Below, piece after piece: positions 51,001 to 51,239 of a DNA stretch of 64,000 bases (within the stretch, counting starts at the first letter, position 1; every line of letters starts with the position of its first letter). The DNA is from Branchiostoma floridae (lineage: Eukaryota > Chordata > Leptocardii > Amphioxiformes > Branchiostomatidae), in NCBI RefSeq assembly GCF_000003815.2, contig NC_049988.1:12767932-12831931 (forward strand), written 5' to 3'. The position numbers and the translations under genes are program-made. Below the pieces are notes generated by a model. The model was not told the origin of the DNA, searched no databases, and saw only the letters and a list, made by a program, of their open reading frames with translations.

Positions 51001-51239
51001 TCCTGTTTAAGCTATAAATATAAATCTCAATCATATTCATGTACTATGACTTCATCATTATCATTATTACTTCATTAATATCAGATTGCATAATTTTTAT
51101 TTATAAAGTAGTCCAGACCTGTATTTGATATGTCAAATTCTGAGAGACTACTAATAAAATCTTTAAATTTTTTCTTTGTTTTTTCTGCAGATGGAATGAT
51201 GCTACCGTGGACTGGAATGGTACTGACCCTATTCTTTAG
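2993..51239 (+). CDS. MINDY4: MINDY4 (FAM188B) ubiquitin carboxyl-terminal hydrolase, 18 coding exons
   Basis: Predicted cysteine deubiquitinase of the MINDY family, which cleaves ubiquitin chains (family knowledge: preference for K48 linkages). The 18 exons sum to 2562 bp, or 853 residues plus stop; human MINDY4 is about 757, and the extra length is in the disordered middle. Residues 1-61 resemble the vertebrate N-terminus and contain a LisH-like stretch. Residues ~62-505 are polar and low-complexity, with a conserved RSGMMAGPI-type motif near the end of exon 5. From ~508 the catalytic domain is strongly conserved: [23 protein letters not shown] with predicted catalytic Cys550, [41 protein letters not shown] with predicted catalytic His773, [10 protein letters not shown] and the C-terminal WNGTDPIL. 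The protein is probably soluble and intracellular, as I see no signal peptide or membrane segment. Phases agree at every junction. Oddities are five tandem copies of exon 16, a likely GC donor in intron 6 and a 27.4-kb last intron. Confidence 0.96.
3411..3592 (+). repeat. 26-bp minisatellite, seven copies (intron 1)
   Basis: The unit AGGCATCTAGCGAGAGAGGG plus AGAGAT (26 bp) starts at 3411, 3437, 3463, 3489, 3515, 3541 and 3567. Only one or two substitutions separate the copies, so the array is young. It runs into a purine-only GAGA tract. Open frames on the minus strand here are repeat artefacts. Confidence 0.95.
3593..3800 (+). repeat. Purine-rich GA/CAGTGA simple repeat (intron 1)
   Basis: Long strand-asymmetric GAGAGA/GACAGA/AGAAAT tract following the minisatellite. 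Such purine tracts can form triplex DNA; no coding role is supported. Confidence 0.8.
3940..4070 (+). mobile_element. Probable LINE 3' end with GAA-rich tail (intron 1)
   Basis: A stretch around CCCCGTAAGGGGGCTGAGCA is followed by a (GAA)n-type tail (GAAGAAGAGAAGAAGAAC) only 30-40 bp before exon 2. The short repeated tail suggests the 3' end of a non-LTR element. No reverse transcriptase sequence is left. Confidence 0.4.
4099..4218 (+). CDS. MINDY4: MINDY4 exon 2
   Basis: Forty codons, phase 0 in and out, acceptor CCACCAG|GG, donor AAG|GTAACA. It encodes [20 protein letters not shown] and then [20 protein letters not shown]. The SxSNR and LHLEYL words align with the human protein. This completes the LisH-like N-terminal region. 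Confidence 0.95.
4253..4862 (+). mobile_element. Composite GGTGTATTC-hairpin element, copy 1 (intron 2)
   Basis: Two GC-rich modules, at 4253-4366 and 4756-4862, are separated by a ~390-bp linker. The first ends in GGAATACACCGTGTTGTATT and the second begins with ATGCAACACGGGGTATTC; these words are reverse complements of each other. The same order (hairpin, linker, hairpin) recurs at 36641-37115, with the linker recognisably homologous (CTAACGTCCGAATC, CGTTTTCGCGTCACAGGT). It is probably a non-autonomous TIR element. Confidence 0.65.
5270..5396 (+). CDS. MINDY4: MINDY4 exon 3
   Basis: 127 bp, phase 0 in, phase 1 out, acceptor AACCAAG|GAG, donor TCAG|GTACAG. It begins [20 protein letters not shown], which aligns with the human KENPLKTSLELITRYFLDH stretch, and then turns into serine-rich linker. 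The acceptor has a purine-rich upstream tract and is weaker than most, but the alignment fixes it. Confidence 0.88.
5430..6150 (+). mobile_element. GGGTGCAC repeat region hosting a TIR element (intron 3)
   Basis: The word GGGTGCAC occurs at least three times at about 5460-5490 and at least five times at about 6055-6140, ending in TGGGTGCACATGCACCCAG. The 392-bp TIR element at 5517-5908 splits this region, so the flanks are probably two halves of one older element. Confidence 0.5.
5517..5908. mobile_element. 392-bp TIR element with 6-bp target duplication (intron 3)
   Basis: The left end GGCCTAGGAAAAAAAATGTT and right end AACATTTTTTTTCCTAGGCC are inverted repeats that extend about 38 bp through GTGTTTCCTGTTT. 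They are flanked on both sides by TAATAA (5511-5516 and 5909-5914). There is no transposase. A second, imperfect inverted block (CCCTACCTACC..GACCCTA) lies just inside each end, so the terminal similarity is longer than the perfect part. Confidence 0.85.
6180..7390. other. Rest of intron 3, AT-rich, little recognisable
   Basis: AT-rich intronic DNA with T-runs near 6210 and 6290 and short duplicated phrases near 7140-7260 (GTATGACT with flanking GTAACATTTC/GTATTTACCATTTC). A pyrimidine-AG at 6440 followed by GGAAAAATAAACCACGTAAA could splice to exon 3, but gives a stop after ten codons and is not conserved with vertebrates, so it is not called as an exon. Confidence 0.4.
7394..7589 (+). CDS. 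MINDY4: MINDY4 exon 4
   Basis: 196 bp, phase 1 in, phase 2 out, acceptor TTATAG|AAC, donor ACAG|GTTAGT. In the phase set by exons 3 and 5 it reads [20 protein letters not shown] and then a His/Lys/Ser-rich linker. It is not recognisably conserved with human, as expected for the disordered region; the frame is fixed by both neighbours. The longer open frame seen here in another phase is a shadow. Confidence 0.85.
7980..8090 (+). mobile_element. Probable LINE 3' end with (AAAT)n tail (intron 4)
   Basis: GGGCTAGCCCTTTGTAATAG and then AGGCTAGTTGAGCAGCCCTG precede a GAATAAATAAATAAATAG tail. The GC-rich block followed by a short tetranucleotide tail is typical of CR1/L2-like non-LTR 3' ends. No open reading frame remains. 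Confidence 0.45.
8581..8749 (+). CDS. MINDY4: MINDY4 exon 5
   Basis: 169 bp, phase 2 in, phase 0 out, acceptor TGTTTCAG|TAC, donor AAGAC|GTGAGT. It ends [20 protein letters not shown], aligning with human SRPKSGLIVRGMMSGPIAS. This is the best conserved block of the otherwise variable middle region, so it may be a short linear interaction motif (inference). Confidence 0.93.
8830..9000 (+). mobile_element. Degenerate tRNA-type SINE (intron 5)
   Basis: TTGGTAGTTAGAGTTGTTGG followed by GGGTTCAAATCTTCA resembles A- and B-box regions. GTTGTGCCTTTTTGGAAAGG after it matches the body of the other SINEs in this window (GTGCCCTTGGAAAAGG at about 21420). Confidence 0.45.
9165..9345 (-). mobile_element. 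tRNA-type SINE, antisense (intron 5)
   Basis: Read on the minus strand it gives CTGGGTTTGGATCCCC (B-box-like), then TGCTGTGCCCTTGGGAGATG and a CTCACTTCACTCGGGTG body. This is the same order as the plus-strand SINE at 14335-14520. It ends about 45 bp before exon 6. Confidence 0.5.
9388..10064 (+). CDS. MINDY4: MINDY4 exon 6 (long disordered exon)
   Basis: 677 bp, phase 0 in, phase 2 out; the largest exon. It is rich in Ser, Lys, Asp and Asn ([20 protein letters not shown] at the start) and ends in a charged, helix-prone segment, [19 protein letters not shown], that could be a short coiled coil. Acceptor TTCCAACAG|AAC. The preferred donor is TCAAG|GCAAGT, a GC donor. A GT six bases earlier (10059) is in the same phase and would drop two residues. 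Confidence 0.92.
10065..11302 (+). other. MINDY4: Intron 6 of MINDY4 with probable GC-AG boundaries
   Basis: The 5' boundary reads AAG|GCAAGT, matching the strong extended consensus that GC donors need. The 3' boundary is TCTTGTAG|GAA. Exon 6 (phase 2) plus the first G of exon 7 makes an Arg codon and an open frame. The only competing in-phase donor is CAA|GTCAAG, a poor match. Confidence 0.65.
10330..11172. mobile_element. 843-bp element with CAGNGGCGGCG ends and internal ~190-bp repeats (intron 6)
   Basis: The ends are CAGTGGCGGCG and CGCCGCCTCTG, inverted, with ACACG directly repeated on both flanks (10325-10329 and 11173-11177). A C-run/G-run block (about 10358-10410) sits just inside the left end. 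The interior holds four diverged units of ~180-200 bp around the phrase TTTCAGAG..(C/A)GATTTCAAAAT (about 10530, 10712, 10904 and 11102). The same phrase is inside the hAT-like element at 14550-14776, suggesting related families. Confidence 0.7.
11303..11471 (+). CDS. MINDY4: MINDY4 exon 7
   Basis: 169 bp, phase 2 in, phase 0 out, donor GCT|GTAAGT. It encodes a Ser/Asn stretch, then [20 protein letters not shown] and a proline-containing segment ending [17 protein letters not shown]. This matches human LRLEDVEDELIREEVILSP and SKPIDLSVAKEI, the acidic region leading into the catalytic domain. Confidence 0.94.
11656..12069. mobile_element. TAGCCTGG TIR element with 9-bp target duplication, copy A (intron 7)
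   Basis: The left end TAGCCTGGGTACCATCCGGA and right end TCCGGATGGTACCCAGGCTA are perfect inverted repeats. ATGATATAT is directly repeated on both flanks (11647-11655 and 12070-12078). 414 bp, no transposase. The interior (TTCAAACC.TTTGGTGGTTA, CGAACGCC.GAGCG words) recurs in five other copies in this window. A 9-bp duplication fits Mutator-like elements, but the superfamily is not proven. Confidence 0.9.
12079..12396 (-). pseudogene. Unrecognised antisense protein-like open frame (intron 7)
   Basis: On the minus strand about 105 codons stay open with protein-like composition, including [20 protein letters not shown] and [20 protein letters not shown], then [20 protein letters not shown]. 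The frame runs into the TIR element at its 3' end and meets a stop at its 5' end, with no convincing ATG. I do not recognise the family. It may be an exon or fragment of a transposon or of an unrelated gene, or chance. Confidence 0.35.
12495..12611 (+). CDS. MINDY4: MINDY4 exon 8
   Basis: 39 codons, phase 0 in and out, acceptor TTTTTCAG|GAG, donor AAG|GTATGT. It encodes [20 protein letters not shown] and ends [10 protein letters not shown], the start of the MINDY catalytic domain, leading straight into the catalytic Cys motif of exon 9. Confidence 0.97.
12720..12738 (+). repeat. (TGAG)n microsatellite (intron 8)
   Basis: About five TGAG units in a row. Confidence 0.85.
12840..13130 (-). mobile_element. 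tRNA-derived SINE, antisense (intron 8)
   Basis: The minus strand reads TTGTAGCTCAACTGGTAGCA (A box) at the 13.1-kb end, then AGTTCAAGTCC (B box), then a body containing GGGATGTAAAATGAGGATCC. The body matches the tails of the SINEs at 45125-45380 and 45803-46088. The head resembles tRNA genes with an A box of the TAGCTCAGTTGGTAG type. Confidence 0.65.
13379..13473 (+). CDS. MINDY4: MINDY4 exon 9 (catalytic cysteine)
   Basis: 95 bp, phase 0 in, phase 2 out, acceptor TCTTGTAG|GGT, donor CACAG|GTACAT. It encodes [20 protein letters not shown], matching human [20 protein letters not shown]. The Cys codon at 13388-13390 (residue 550) is the predicted nucleophile by family homology. The oxyanion-side Gln lies in the GIVQNK motif of exon 8 (inference). 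Confidence 0.97.
13625..14085. mobile_element. TIR element CTCCAAGCAGATCC, long copy (intron 9)
   Basis: ACGTTACTCCTAATCTCCAAG at the left and its inverted partner GGATCTGCTTGGAGATTACG..TTACTCC at the right bound a ~450-bp element. A direct match of GATACTAT/ATAGTATC words forms a second inner inverted pair. A short relative lies at 19075-19150. Confidence 0.7.
14133..14234 (+). CDS. MINDY4: MINDY4 exon 10
   Basis: 102 bp, phase 2 in and out, acceptor TATGCCAG|ATT, donor CAAT|GTGAGT. It encodes [20 protein letters not shown] and then [13 protein letters not shown], aligning with human [29 protein letters not shown]. Confidence 0.96.
14335..14520 (+). mobile_element. tRNA-type SINE (intron 10)
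   Basis: GGTTCTGGGTTTGAATTCG (B-box-like) is followed by TTGTGTCCCTTGTGAAAGCC, CCTCACTTCACTGAG and the shared tail block GGGCGTAAAGTGGAGGTC. It is the plus-strand partner of the SINE at 9165-9345. Confidence 0.55.
14550..14776. mobile_element. 227-bp hAT-like MITE with 8-bp target duplication (intron 10)
   Basis: The ends are CAGGGTTGTAGCCAGC and GCTGGCTACAACCCTG, perfect inverted repeats starting with the CAG typical of hAT elements. ATCCCACC is duplicated on both sides (14542-14549 and 14777-14784). The interior shares the TTTCAGAGGGTCTAGATTTC phrase with the element at 10330-11172. Confidence 0.93.
15140..15355. mobile_element. ACTGTAAATGC / CCGCGAA MITE, copy 1 (intron 10)
   Basis: It begins ACTGTAAAAAGTAG, ends ACATTTATAGT (inverted), and is full of TTCGCGGTTTT, ACCACCGCGAA and AAATTAAATCCCCGC words. 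Related copies lie at 19165-19339, 37639-37857 and 49691-49903. It ends about 30 bp before exon 11. Confidence 0.8.
15388..15451 (+). CDS. MINDY4: MINDY4 exon 11
   Basis: 64 bp, phase 2 in, phase 0 out, acceptor CCTACAG|GCC, donor ACT|GTGAGT. With the split codon it encodes [20 protein letters not shown] and ET, aligning with human [20 protein letters not shown]. Confidence 0.94.
15480..16011. other. Intron 11, nothing recognised
   Basis: AT-rich with several T/A runs; no TIRs, RNA gene or coding signal found. Confidence 0.4.
16012..16077 (+). CDS. MINDY4: MINDY4 exon 12
   Basis: 22 codons, phase 0 in and out, acceptor CATTAG|CTG, donor CTG|GTGAGT. It encodes [20 protein letters not shown] plus SL, matching human LTLHSLTCYEDLVTFLQQSI. 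The acceptor is preceded by CCTTACATT, so the pyrimidine tract is modest. Confidence 0.94.
16620..17035. repeat. AAGAAT/ATTCTT-rich self-complementary block (intron 12)
   Basis: About 400 bp dominated by AAGAA, TTCTT, AGAATTCT and GAAAATT words on both strands. It is bracketed by direct copies of GTCCATGGGGCAAGCAAA (16680-16697) and GTCCATGAGGTAAGCAAA (17010-17027). It lies between two conserved exons but shows no coding signal. Confidence 0.5.
17087..17154 (+). CDS. MINDY4: MINDY4 exon 13
   Basis: 68 bp, phase 0 in, phase 2 out, acceptor TATTTCAG|TTT, donor GACCA|GTAAGA. It encodes [20 protein letters not shown] and ID; the SAILSRS motif is identical in human. Confidence 0.96.
17621..17684 (+). 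CDS. MINDY4: MINDY4 exon 14
   Basis: 64 bp, phase 2 in, phase 0 out, acceptor TTTCCTAG|TGT, donor CAG|GTGAGG. It encodes [20 protein letters not shown] plus [11 protein letters not shown] is identical in human. Confidence 0.97.
18549..18887. mobile_element. hAT-like TIR element, (C/A)AGGGTTGGACAAG ends (intron 14)
   Basis: The left end AAGGGTTGGACAAGT and right end ACTTGTCCAACCCTG are inverted. The interior has repeated GGCAAGT/CTTGCC words that pair within each half. The flanks share TACAG, a decayed candidate for an 8-bp duplication. ~339 bp. Confidence 0.75.
19075..19155. mobile_element. Short CTCCAAGCAGATCC TIR element (intron 14)
   Basis: ACTAATCTCCAAGCAGATCC and its inverse TAGGATCTGCTTTGGGACTA surround a ~35-bp loop. 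The ends are shared with the long copy at 13625-14085, so this is an internally deleted form that folds as a hairpin. Confidence 0.7.
19165..19339. mobile_element. ACTGTAAATGC / CCGCGAA MITE, copy 2 (intron 14)
   Basis: Starts ACTGTAAATTATGCAG, ends GTGCATTTACAGT, and has TTCGCGGTTTTTGCGGTG and AAATTAAATCCCCGCGAA inside, as in the copy at 15140-15355. Confidence 0.85.
19472..19633 (+). CDS. MINDY4: MINDY4 exon 15
   Basis: 54 codons, phase 0 in and out, acceptor TTTGCAG|GAA, donor CAG|GTAGGT. It encodes [20 protein letters not shown] and [20 protein letters not shown], then [30 protein letters not shown] and LSLFEHY are near-identical to human. Confidence 0.98.
19640..20540. other. Intron 15, nothing recognised
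   Basis: AT-rich intronic DNA without clear repeats or coding signal. Confidence 0.4.
20560..21161 (+). repeat. Four incomplete tandem copies of MINDY4 exon 16
   Basis: Units start at 20560, 20708, 20856 and 21014, with the real exon as unit five at 21162. Each carries the first 109 bp of the exon followed by a 39-bp pyrimidine-rich intron tail ending in CCATTCCAG, so every unit has its own acceptor but no proper donor. The period is 148 bp, except unit three at 158 bp. The break falls after ..TGGAAAT, where the real exon goes on ACGAGCG. Reading through a unit shifts frame and stops in the next one. Unit three has a damaged CSESHF codon region and an insertion. Units differ at a few sites in two alternating patterns (CTGTCTCAGG and CTGTATAAGG). 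Confidence 0.95.
21162..21342 (+). CDS. MINDY4: MINDY4 exon 16, functional copy (catalytic histidine)
   Basis: 181 bp, phase 0 in, phase 1 out, acceptor CACTCCAG|GTT, donor GTTG|GTAAGC. It encodes [40 protein letters not shown] and [20 protein letters not shown]. The His codon at 21219-21221 (residue 773) in CSESHF is the predicted catalytic His by family homology. Only this fifth tandem unit continues into the conserved [10 protein letters not shown] segment and a consensus donor. Its acceptor competes with four near-identical upstream ones. Confidence 0.96.
21390..21735 (+). mobile_element. SINE with shared tail (intron 16)
   Basis: ATTCAAATCTGGCTGCG, TTGTGCCCTTGGAAAAGG and the tail GGACGTTACATGGAGGTCCC, then CATTAAAGAACCCACCACAC. 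The tail matches the SINEs at 45.1-46.1 kb, and the last phrase recurs at 36035-36065. The head has lost a clear A box. Confidence 0.5.
21905..22190. mobile_element. TAGCCTGG-family element, truncated copy B (intron 16)
   Basis: It shares ACAGTCACTTCTCTGCT, TCTGGAAT and AGGTGTTCCAACA words with copies at 28943, 40455 and 47102, and ends GGTACTCAGGCTA like their right TIR. The left TIR is missing. Confidence 0.6.
22195..23680. other. Rest of intron 16
   Basis: AT-rich. The repeated phrase CCAATCAGCA/CCAATCAGAAA with TTGACGCA/TTGACAC occurs at about 22318, 22455 and 22597, roughly 140 bp apart, suggesting an old degenerate tandem array. A possible inverted pair is CGAGGTGACCAATATCC (about 23212) and AAGGTCACCTCGCGGATAAA (about 23381). 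No coding signal. Confidence 0.4.
23686..23758 (+). CDS. MINDY4: MINDY4 exon 17
   Basis: 73 bp, phase 1 in, phase 2 out, acceptor AACTTCAG|ACA, donor ACAAA|GTAAGT. It encodes [20 protein letters not shown] and CIRTK, matching human DNDLVPPLELCIRTK. The frame stops soon after if the intron is retained. Confidence 0.96.
24242..24608. mobile_element. GGCCACACCAATTTAATTTC TIR element (intron 17)
   Basis: AGGCCACACCAATTTAATTT continuing through CTTGGTTCACGGATT at the left is matched by a perfect inverse ~35 bp long at the right (AATCCGTGAACCAAGAAATT onwards). ~366 bp, no coding capacity. A decayed relative lies at about 49020-49280. Confidence 0.9.
25186..25400. mobile_element. CAGTCAAACCTG TA-type MITE, one clear end (intron 17)
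   Basis: ACAGTCAAACCTGCATTAGC and GGCCACCTTTGTATAGCAACC match the reverse complement of the right half of the complete copy at 27731-27880. The far end is not clear. Confidence 0.7.
26278..26724. mobile_element. CAGTCAAACCTG-family MITE, diverged (intron 17)
   Basis: TACAGTCAGACTATAGCGGC at the left and GCTAATATAGGTTAGTATA at the right, with AAGTGGCCACTATAG and CAGGTGGCTGCTATGCAAAG inside. These are the same words as in the 27731 copy, with mutations in the ends. Confidence 0.65.
26930..27118 (+). repeat. ~20-bp minisatellite, about nine copies (intron 17)
   Basis: The unit TTTGTATCCCCTATGCTGTGA is repeated with small changes in length (20-24 bp). Confidence 0.9.
27731..27880. mobile_element. 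CAGTCAAACCTG MITE, complete 150-bp copy (intron 17)
   Basis: TACAGTCAAACCTGCCTATA and CACAGGTTTGACTGTA form inverted ends with TA on both sides, as for Tc1/mariner-type insertions. Inner words AGCAACCACT and AGGTGGTTGCT also pair. Confidence 0.9.
28290..28940 (+). repeat. ~217-bp tandem duplication plus older decayed units (intron 17)
   Basis: GAATGCTACCGAATCCCAAG begins a unit at 28293 that is repeated from 28510 with about 90% identity over ~110 bp (GTGTGTCCCTTC, AAACCTAATTGCAA, AAAATTACTCCTCTAGC). Weaker repeats of TTCCATCCTAGTTT and AAACTTATCACTGCTTGT continue to 28910 and reappear at 29583-29690 beyond two inserted elements. Confidence 0.75.
28943..29222. mobile_element. TAGCCTGG-family element, copy C, right end lost (intron 17)
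   Basis: TAGCCTGGGCATCATCC, then ACACTATATACAGTCACTTC, TGCTGATTGGTCCCTACACA and GTTCGAACAGGTGTTC, as in copies D and F. The right TIR is not seen. Confidence 0.7.
29225..29582. mobile_element. Possible TIR element with CCCGATA words (intron 17)
   Basis: Left GACACGTTTTTTCCCGATA and right TATCGGTAAAAACTGTGTG are an imperfect inverted pair. Inside are several CCCGATAG/CTATCGG-like words. Boundaries are uncertain. Confidence 0.4.
29750..30480 (+). repeat. Degenerate ~150-160 bp satellite with GAAATTTGGYAC core (intron 17)
   Basis: The core TGACNTGAAATTTGGYACA occurs at about 29821, 29972, 30134 and (decayed) 30296, periods of 151-162 bp. Each is followed by a CCATTTTTGAC/CCATTTTTTGACC stretch and GGCTCCTGTNNCCTCG. 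The block starts at a (TTTC)n run near 29755 and is flanked by AGCCATACCATAGGTATGG. Confidence 0.8.
30979..31390. mobile_element. CAGTCAAACC TA-type element, 410-bp subfamily (intron 17)
   Basis: TACAGTCAAACCAGCTCAAG and GGGCAGGTTTGACTGTA are the inverted ends. The interior TTGGCAATTTTACTTAGG and GTGGTTGTTATGGGTAG.. is shared with the copy at 31735-32212. Confidence 0.85.
31735..32212. mobile_element. CAGTCAAACC TA-type element, 478-bp subfamily (intron 17)
   Basis: TACAGTCAAACCTGCCCAAG and GGGCAGGTTTGACTGTA ends, TA on each side. AAGCGGTCGATTTGGACAGG and GTGGTCGCTGAGAAGAGGTG inside pair with the left part. It lies only ~345 bp from the related copy at 30979. Confidence 0.9.
32926..33650 (+). 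repeat. 26-bp minisatellite, more than 20 copies (intron 17)
   Basis: The unit GGTTATGTCCATGGTGCTGA plus TTGTGT (26 bp) is nearly perfect at 33000-33200 and decays on both sides. The minus-strand open frame rich in His/Thr/Gln is a product of the repeat; 26 is not a multiple of three, so it drifts frame. Confidence 0.95.
33655..34860. other. Intron 17 segment, little recognisable
   Basis: AT-rich. A SINE-like GGGCTTCGAACCCCCGACCC word on the plus strand near 34080 may be an antisense B box of an old tRNA-derived insertion. A 12-bp phrase ACTATAGTTTAT is duplicated near 34625 and 34642. Confidence 0.35.
34872..35453 (-). mobile_element. Internally deleted mariner transposon (intron 17)
   Basis: CGAGGGGCGTGCAATTAGTA and its inverse form TIRs of about 33 bp (through ATGGTCCTGACCCA), with TA at each side (34872-34873, 35452-35453). 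On the minus strand a 91-codon open frame (35244-34969) gives the N-terminal DNA-binding part of a mariner transposase: [38 protein letters not shown] and PRPGRPS. The frame then leaves the homology, and the DDD catalytic region is absent. It cannot encode a working transposase. Confidence 0.92.
35456..36630. other. Intron 17 segment with a SINE-tail fragment
   Basis: Mostly unrecognised AT-rich DNA. At about 36015-36110 GTAAAAGAACCCGCCACACT and GGGACCTTCCCGGTGTGAGT match the SINE tail phrase at 21568, so a SINE 3' fragment is likely. Confidence 0.4.
36641..37115 (+). mobile_element. Composite GGTGTATTC-hairpin element, copy 2 (intron 17)
   Basis: Hairpin module 36641-36773 has ends AATACAACACGGTGTATTC and GAATACACCGTGTTGTATT, perfect inverses, with CCGAGGTACCAGCCCGACCG inside. 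A ~280-bp linker homologous to the copy in intron 2 follows, then a second decayed hairpin, 37054-37115 (ATACAACACATTGTG to CACTGTGTTGTATTTTG). Confidence 0.8.
37120..37630. other. Intron 17 segment, nothing recognised
   Basis: AT-rich with a T-run near 37560; no repeat or coding signal I can support. Confidence 0.3.
37639..37857. mobile_element. ACTGTAAATGC / CCGCGAA MITE, copy 3 (intron 17)
   Basis: ACTGTAAACGCAGATTTATG start and GTTACCGCAAACTTGAAACC inside. Its middle is replaced by AT-rich sequence and the right end has decayed into a T-run. Confidence 0.7.
38113..38459. mobile_element. 347-bp hAT-like MITE with 8-bp target duplication (intron 17)
   Basis: AAGGGCTCTGGCCAGC at the left and GCTGGCTAGAGCCCTG at the right are inverted; the first base C is mutated to A. 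GGCTGAAG is duplicated on both flanks (38105-38112 and 38460-38467). TTGACGGAAATT and TCTGACGGAAAAA lie just inside each end in the same orientation. Confidence 0.93.
38470..40100. other. Intron 17 segment, nothing recognised
   Basis: 1.6 kb of AT-rich unique-looking DNA. A 129-codon minus-strand open frame at 38649-39038 has no family I recognise and low-complexity aromatic composition, so I do not call it a gene. Confidence 0.35.
40102..40450 (+). repeat. ~174-bp tandem duplication, two copies (intron 17)
   Basis: CATCCCAAATATTTTTGTAG starts at 40102 and 40276. Both copies contain TTTTGACTCGTAC, AAGCCGGAAAC.ATAAA and GTTGTCACGATTTTNCAGTAA. Small indels separate them, so the duplication is moderately old. 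Confidence 0.9.
40455..40985. mobile_element. TAGCCTGG TIR element, copy D, with a G19 run (intron 17)
   Basis: Left TAGCCTGGTACCATAATTC and right ATCCGGATGGTACCCAGGCTA. The interior matches copies C and F (TTTTGGACGAGGGCGCTGAT, TCGAACAGGCGTTCCAACAT). A poly-G run of about 19 at 40794-40813 could cause sequencing or assembly errors. No 9-bp duplication is seen, so one end may be recombined. Confidence 0.85.
41440..41665 (+). repeat. TGTGTAT-rich tract and (ATTACAT)-type tail (intron 17)
   Basis: Interrupted GTGTGTATGTAT/AATGATTATGATG repeats end in TGCAATAAATTACATTACAT, which looks like the tail of a LINE 3' end. Confidence 0.5.
41944..42390. mobile_element. TAGCCTGG-type TIR element with 9-bp target duplication, copy E (intron 17)
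   Basis: TAGCCTGGATACCATACCCC and GGGTTTGGTAACCGCAGGCTA are inverted ends. GGAACAAAA is duplicated exactly on both flanks (41935-41943 and 42391-42399). Its interior differs from copies A-D and F, so it is a separate subfamily sharing only terminal bases. Near the left end a ~33-bp phrase (ATACCATACCCCAACCTCAA) is directly repeated. Confidence 0.9.
42400..43860. other. Intron 17 segment, nothing recognised
   Basis: AT-rich. Weakly repeated phrases (AGAAAGTAACATT..., CAAGAATCAGTA, CTGA.AAATTTG.CTCATC) at about 42860-43340 hint at an old ~200-bp tandem array. A 146-codon minus-strand open frame at 43614-44054 is not recognised and overlaps SINE-like DNA. Confidence 0.35.
43870..44074 (+). mobile_element. 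SINE-like fragment running into the assembly gap (intron 17)
   Basis: CTCACTCCAAGCAGGCGTAG, TGACTTTGGCAAGGAGG and GGGATGAGCTCCACCTTTCA parallel the SINE body at 46950-47060 (CTACACCCAGGTGTAAAAGT, GGTTGGGCTCCGCCTTCCAT). It is cut by the N run. Confidence 0.35.
44075..44174. other. Assembly gap of 100 N
   Basis: Exactly 100 unknown bases, the usual placeholder for a gap of unknown size. It lies inside intron 17 between a SINE-like and a LINE fragment. Confidence 1.
44175..44350 (+). mobile_element. LINE C-terminus and 3' UTR fragment (intron 17)
   Basis: The open frame coming out of the gap reads [20 protein letters not shown] and ends with stop at 44274-44276. SxxSFKxRL close to a stop is typical of the very C-terminus of CR1/Jockey-type reverse transcriptases. 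The following AACCAGCTGCTGCTGC and GTTACGCCGAAGGGCGGTTA look like its 3' UTR. The rest is in the gap or absent. Confidence 0.65.
45125..45385 (+). mobile_element. tRNA-derived SINE (intron 17)
   Basis: TTGTAGCTCAGTTGGTAGCA (A box) and ATGGTTCAATCCTCA (B box) lie in a head that is not a foldable tRNA. The body has AGGGCGATGAAATGGGGGTC, then CTTGAGCATGTCAAATGC. The tail matches the 5S-headed SINE at 45803 and the antisense SINE at 12840. Confidence 0.75.
45803..46088 (+). mobile_element. 5S rRNA-derived SINE with (ATT)n tail (intron 17)
   Basis: The first ~120 bp is a recognisable 5S rRNA derivative: GATCTCGGAAGTTAAGCAAC (box A region) and GTGCTTGGATGGGGGACC (box C), ending TTGCTGTAG. It is followed by GGGACGTAAAACGGGGGTCC, a tail shared with the tRNA-headed SINEs, and an (ATT)n tail (46063-46088). 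Insertions and substitutions relative to 5S mean it is not a functional rRNA gene. Confidence 0.88.
46830..47085 (+). mobile_element. tRNA-type SINE (intron 17)
   Basis: TTTGATGGTTAGGGTGTTTT is directly repeated (TTAATGGTTAGGGTGTTTAG). Then come GAGCTCAAATCC, TGATGTGCCCTTGAAAAAGG, CACCCAGGTGTAAAAGTGGG and GGTTGGGCTCCGCC. This is the same body order as the SINEs at 14335 and 60435. Confidence 0.55.
47102..47544. mobile_element. TAGCCTGG TIR element, copy F (intron 17)
   Basis: TAGCCTGGGTACCATCCGGA at the left and TACCCGGATAGTAACCAGGCTA at the right, with ACTATATACAGTCGCTTCTC, GACGAGGGCGCTGATTGG and GAACAGGCGTTCCAACATCC inside. No exact 9-bp flank duplication remains. Confidence 0.85.
47768..48153 (+). 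repeat. 193-bp tandem duplication, two copies (intron 17)
   Basis: GGGCTCATTTTGGTACACAC begins at 47768 and 47961. The first ~150 bp of each is identical by eye, while the last ~40 bp differ at several sites. The copies are in direct contact. Confidence 0.95.
48155..49010. other. Intron 17 segment, nothing recognised
   Basis: AT-rich unique-looking DNA with no TIRs, repeats or coding signal I can support. Confidence 0.3.
49020..49280. mobile_element. Decayed relative of the GGCCACACC TIR element (intron 17)
   Basis: GATGGCCACACCTTGTG at the left and GAAATTGGTGTGGCCTTAG at the right, with AAAAATTCCGAGAAGC inside the right end, echo the perfect ends of the 24242-24608 element. A (TG)n run follows at about 49365-49400. 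Confidence 0.45.
49691..49903. mobile_element. ACTGTAAATGC / CCGCGAA MITE, copy 4 (intron 17)
   Basis: ACTGTAAATGCGTGGGGATT at the left and AACCACCGCAAAAGTCTCTG near the right, with GTTCGCAGTGGTTTTAAATT inside. Orientation is reversed relative to copies 1 and 2. Confidence 0.8.
49905..51180. other. End of intron 17, nothing recognised
   Basis: AT-rich DNA leading to the strong pyrimidine tract TTTTTTCTTTGTTTTTTCTG of the last acceptor. No repeats or RNA gene seen. Confidence 0.35.
51191..51239 (+). CDS. MINDY4: MINDY4 exon 18 (terminal coding exon)
   Basis: 49 bp, phase 2 in, stop TAG at 51237-51239, acceptor TTTTTTCTGCAG|ATG. With the split Lys codon it encodes [16 protein letters not shown], aligning with the human C-terminus KWKGASVNWNGSDPIL. 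The tiny exon 27 kb away would be missed by gene predictors that limit intron size. Confidence 0.95.

Larger units (their letters stand above)
23759..51190 (+). other. MINDY4: Intron 17 of MINDY4, 27.4 kb
   Basis: Donor AAA|GTAAGT and acceptor TTTTTTCTGCAG|ATG. Phase 2 is kept across it and the flanking peptides are adjacent in the vertebrate protein (CIRTK then WKGASVNWNG). It is more than ten times longer than any other intron here and is filled with mobile elements, minisatellites, local duplications and the 100-N gap. No nested gene was found. Confidence 0.93.
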
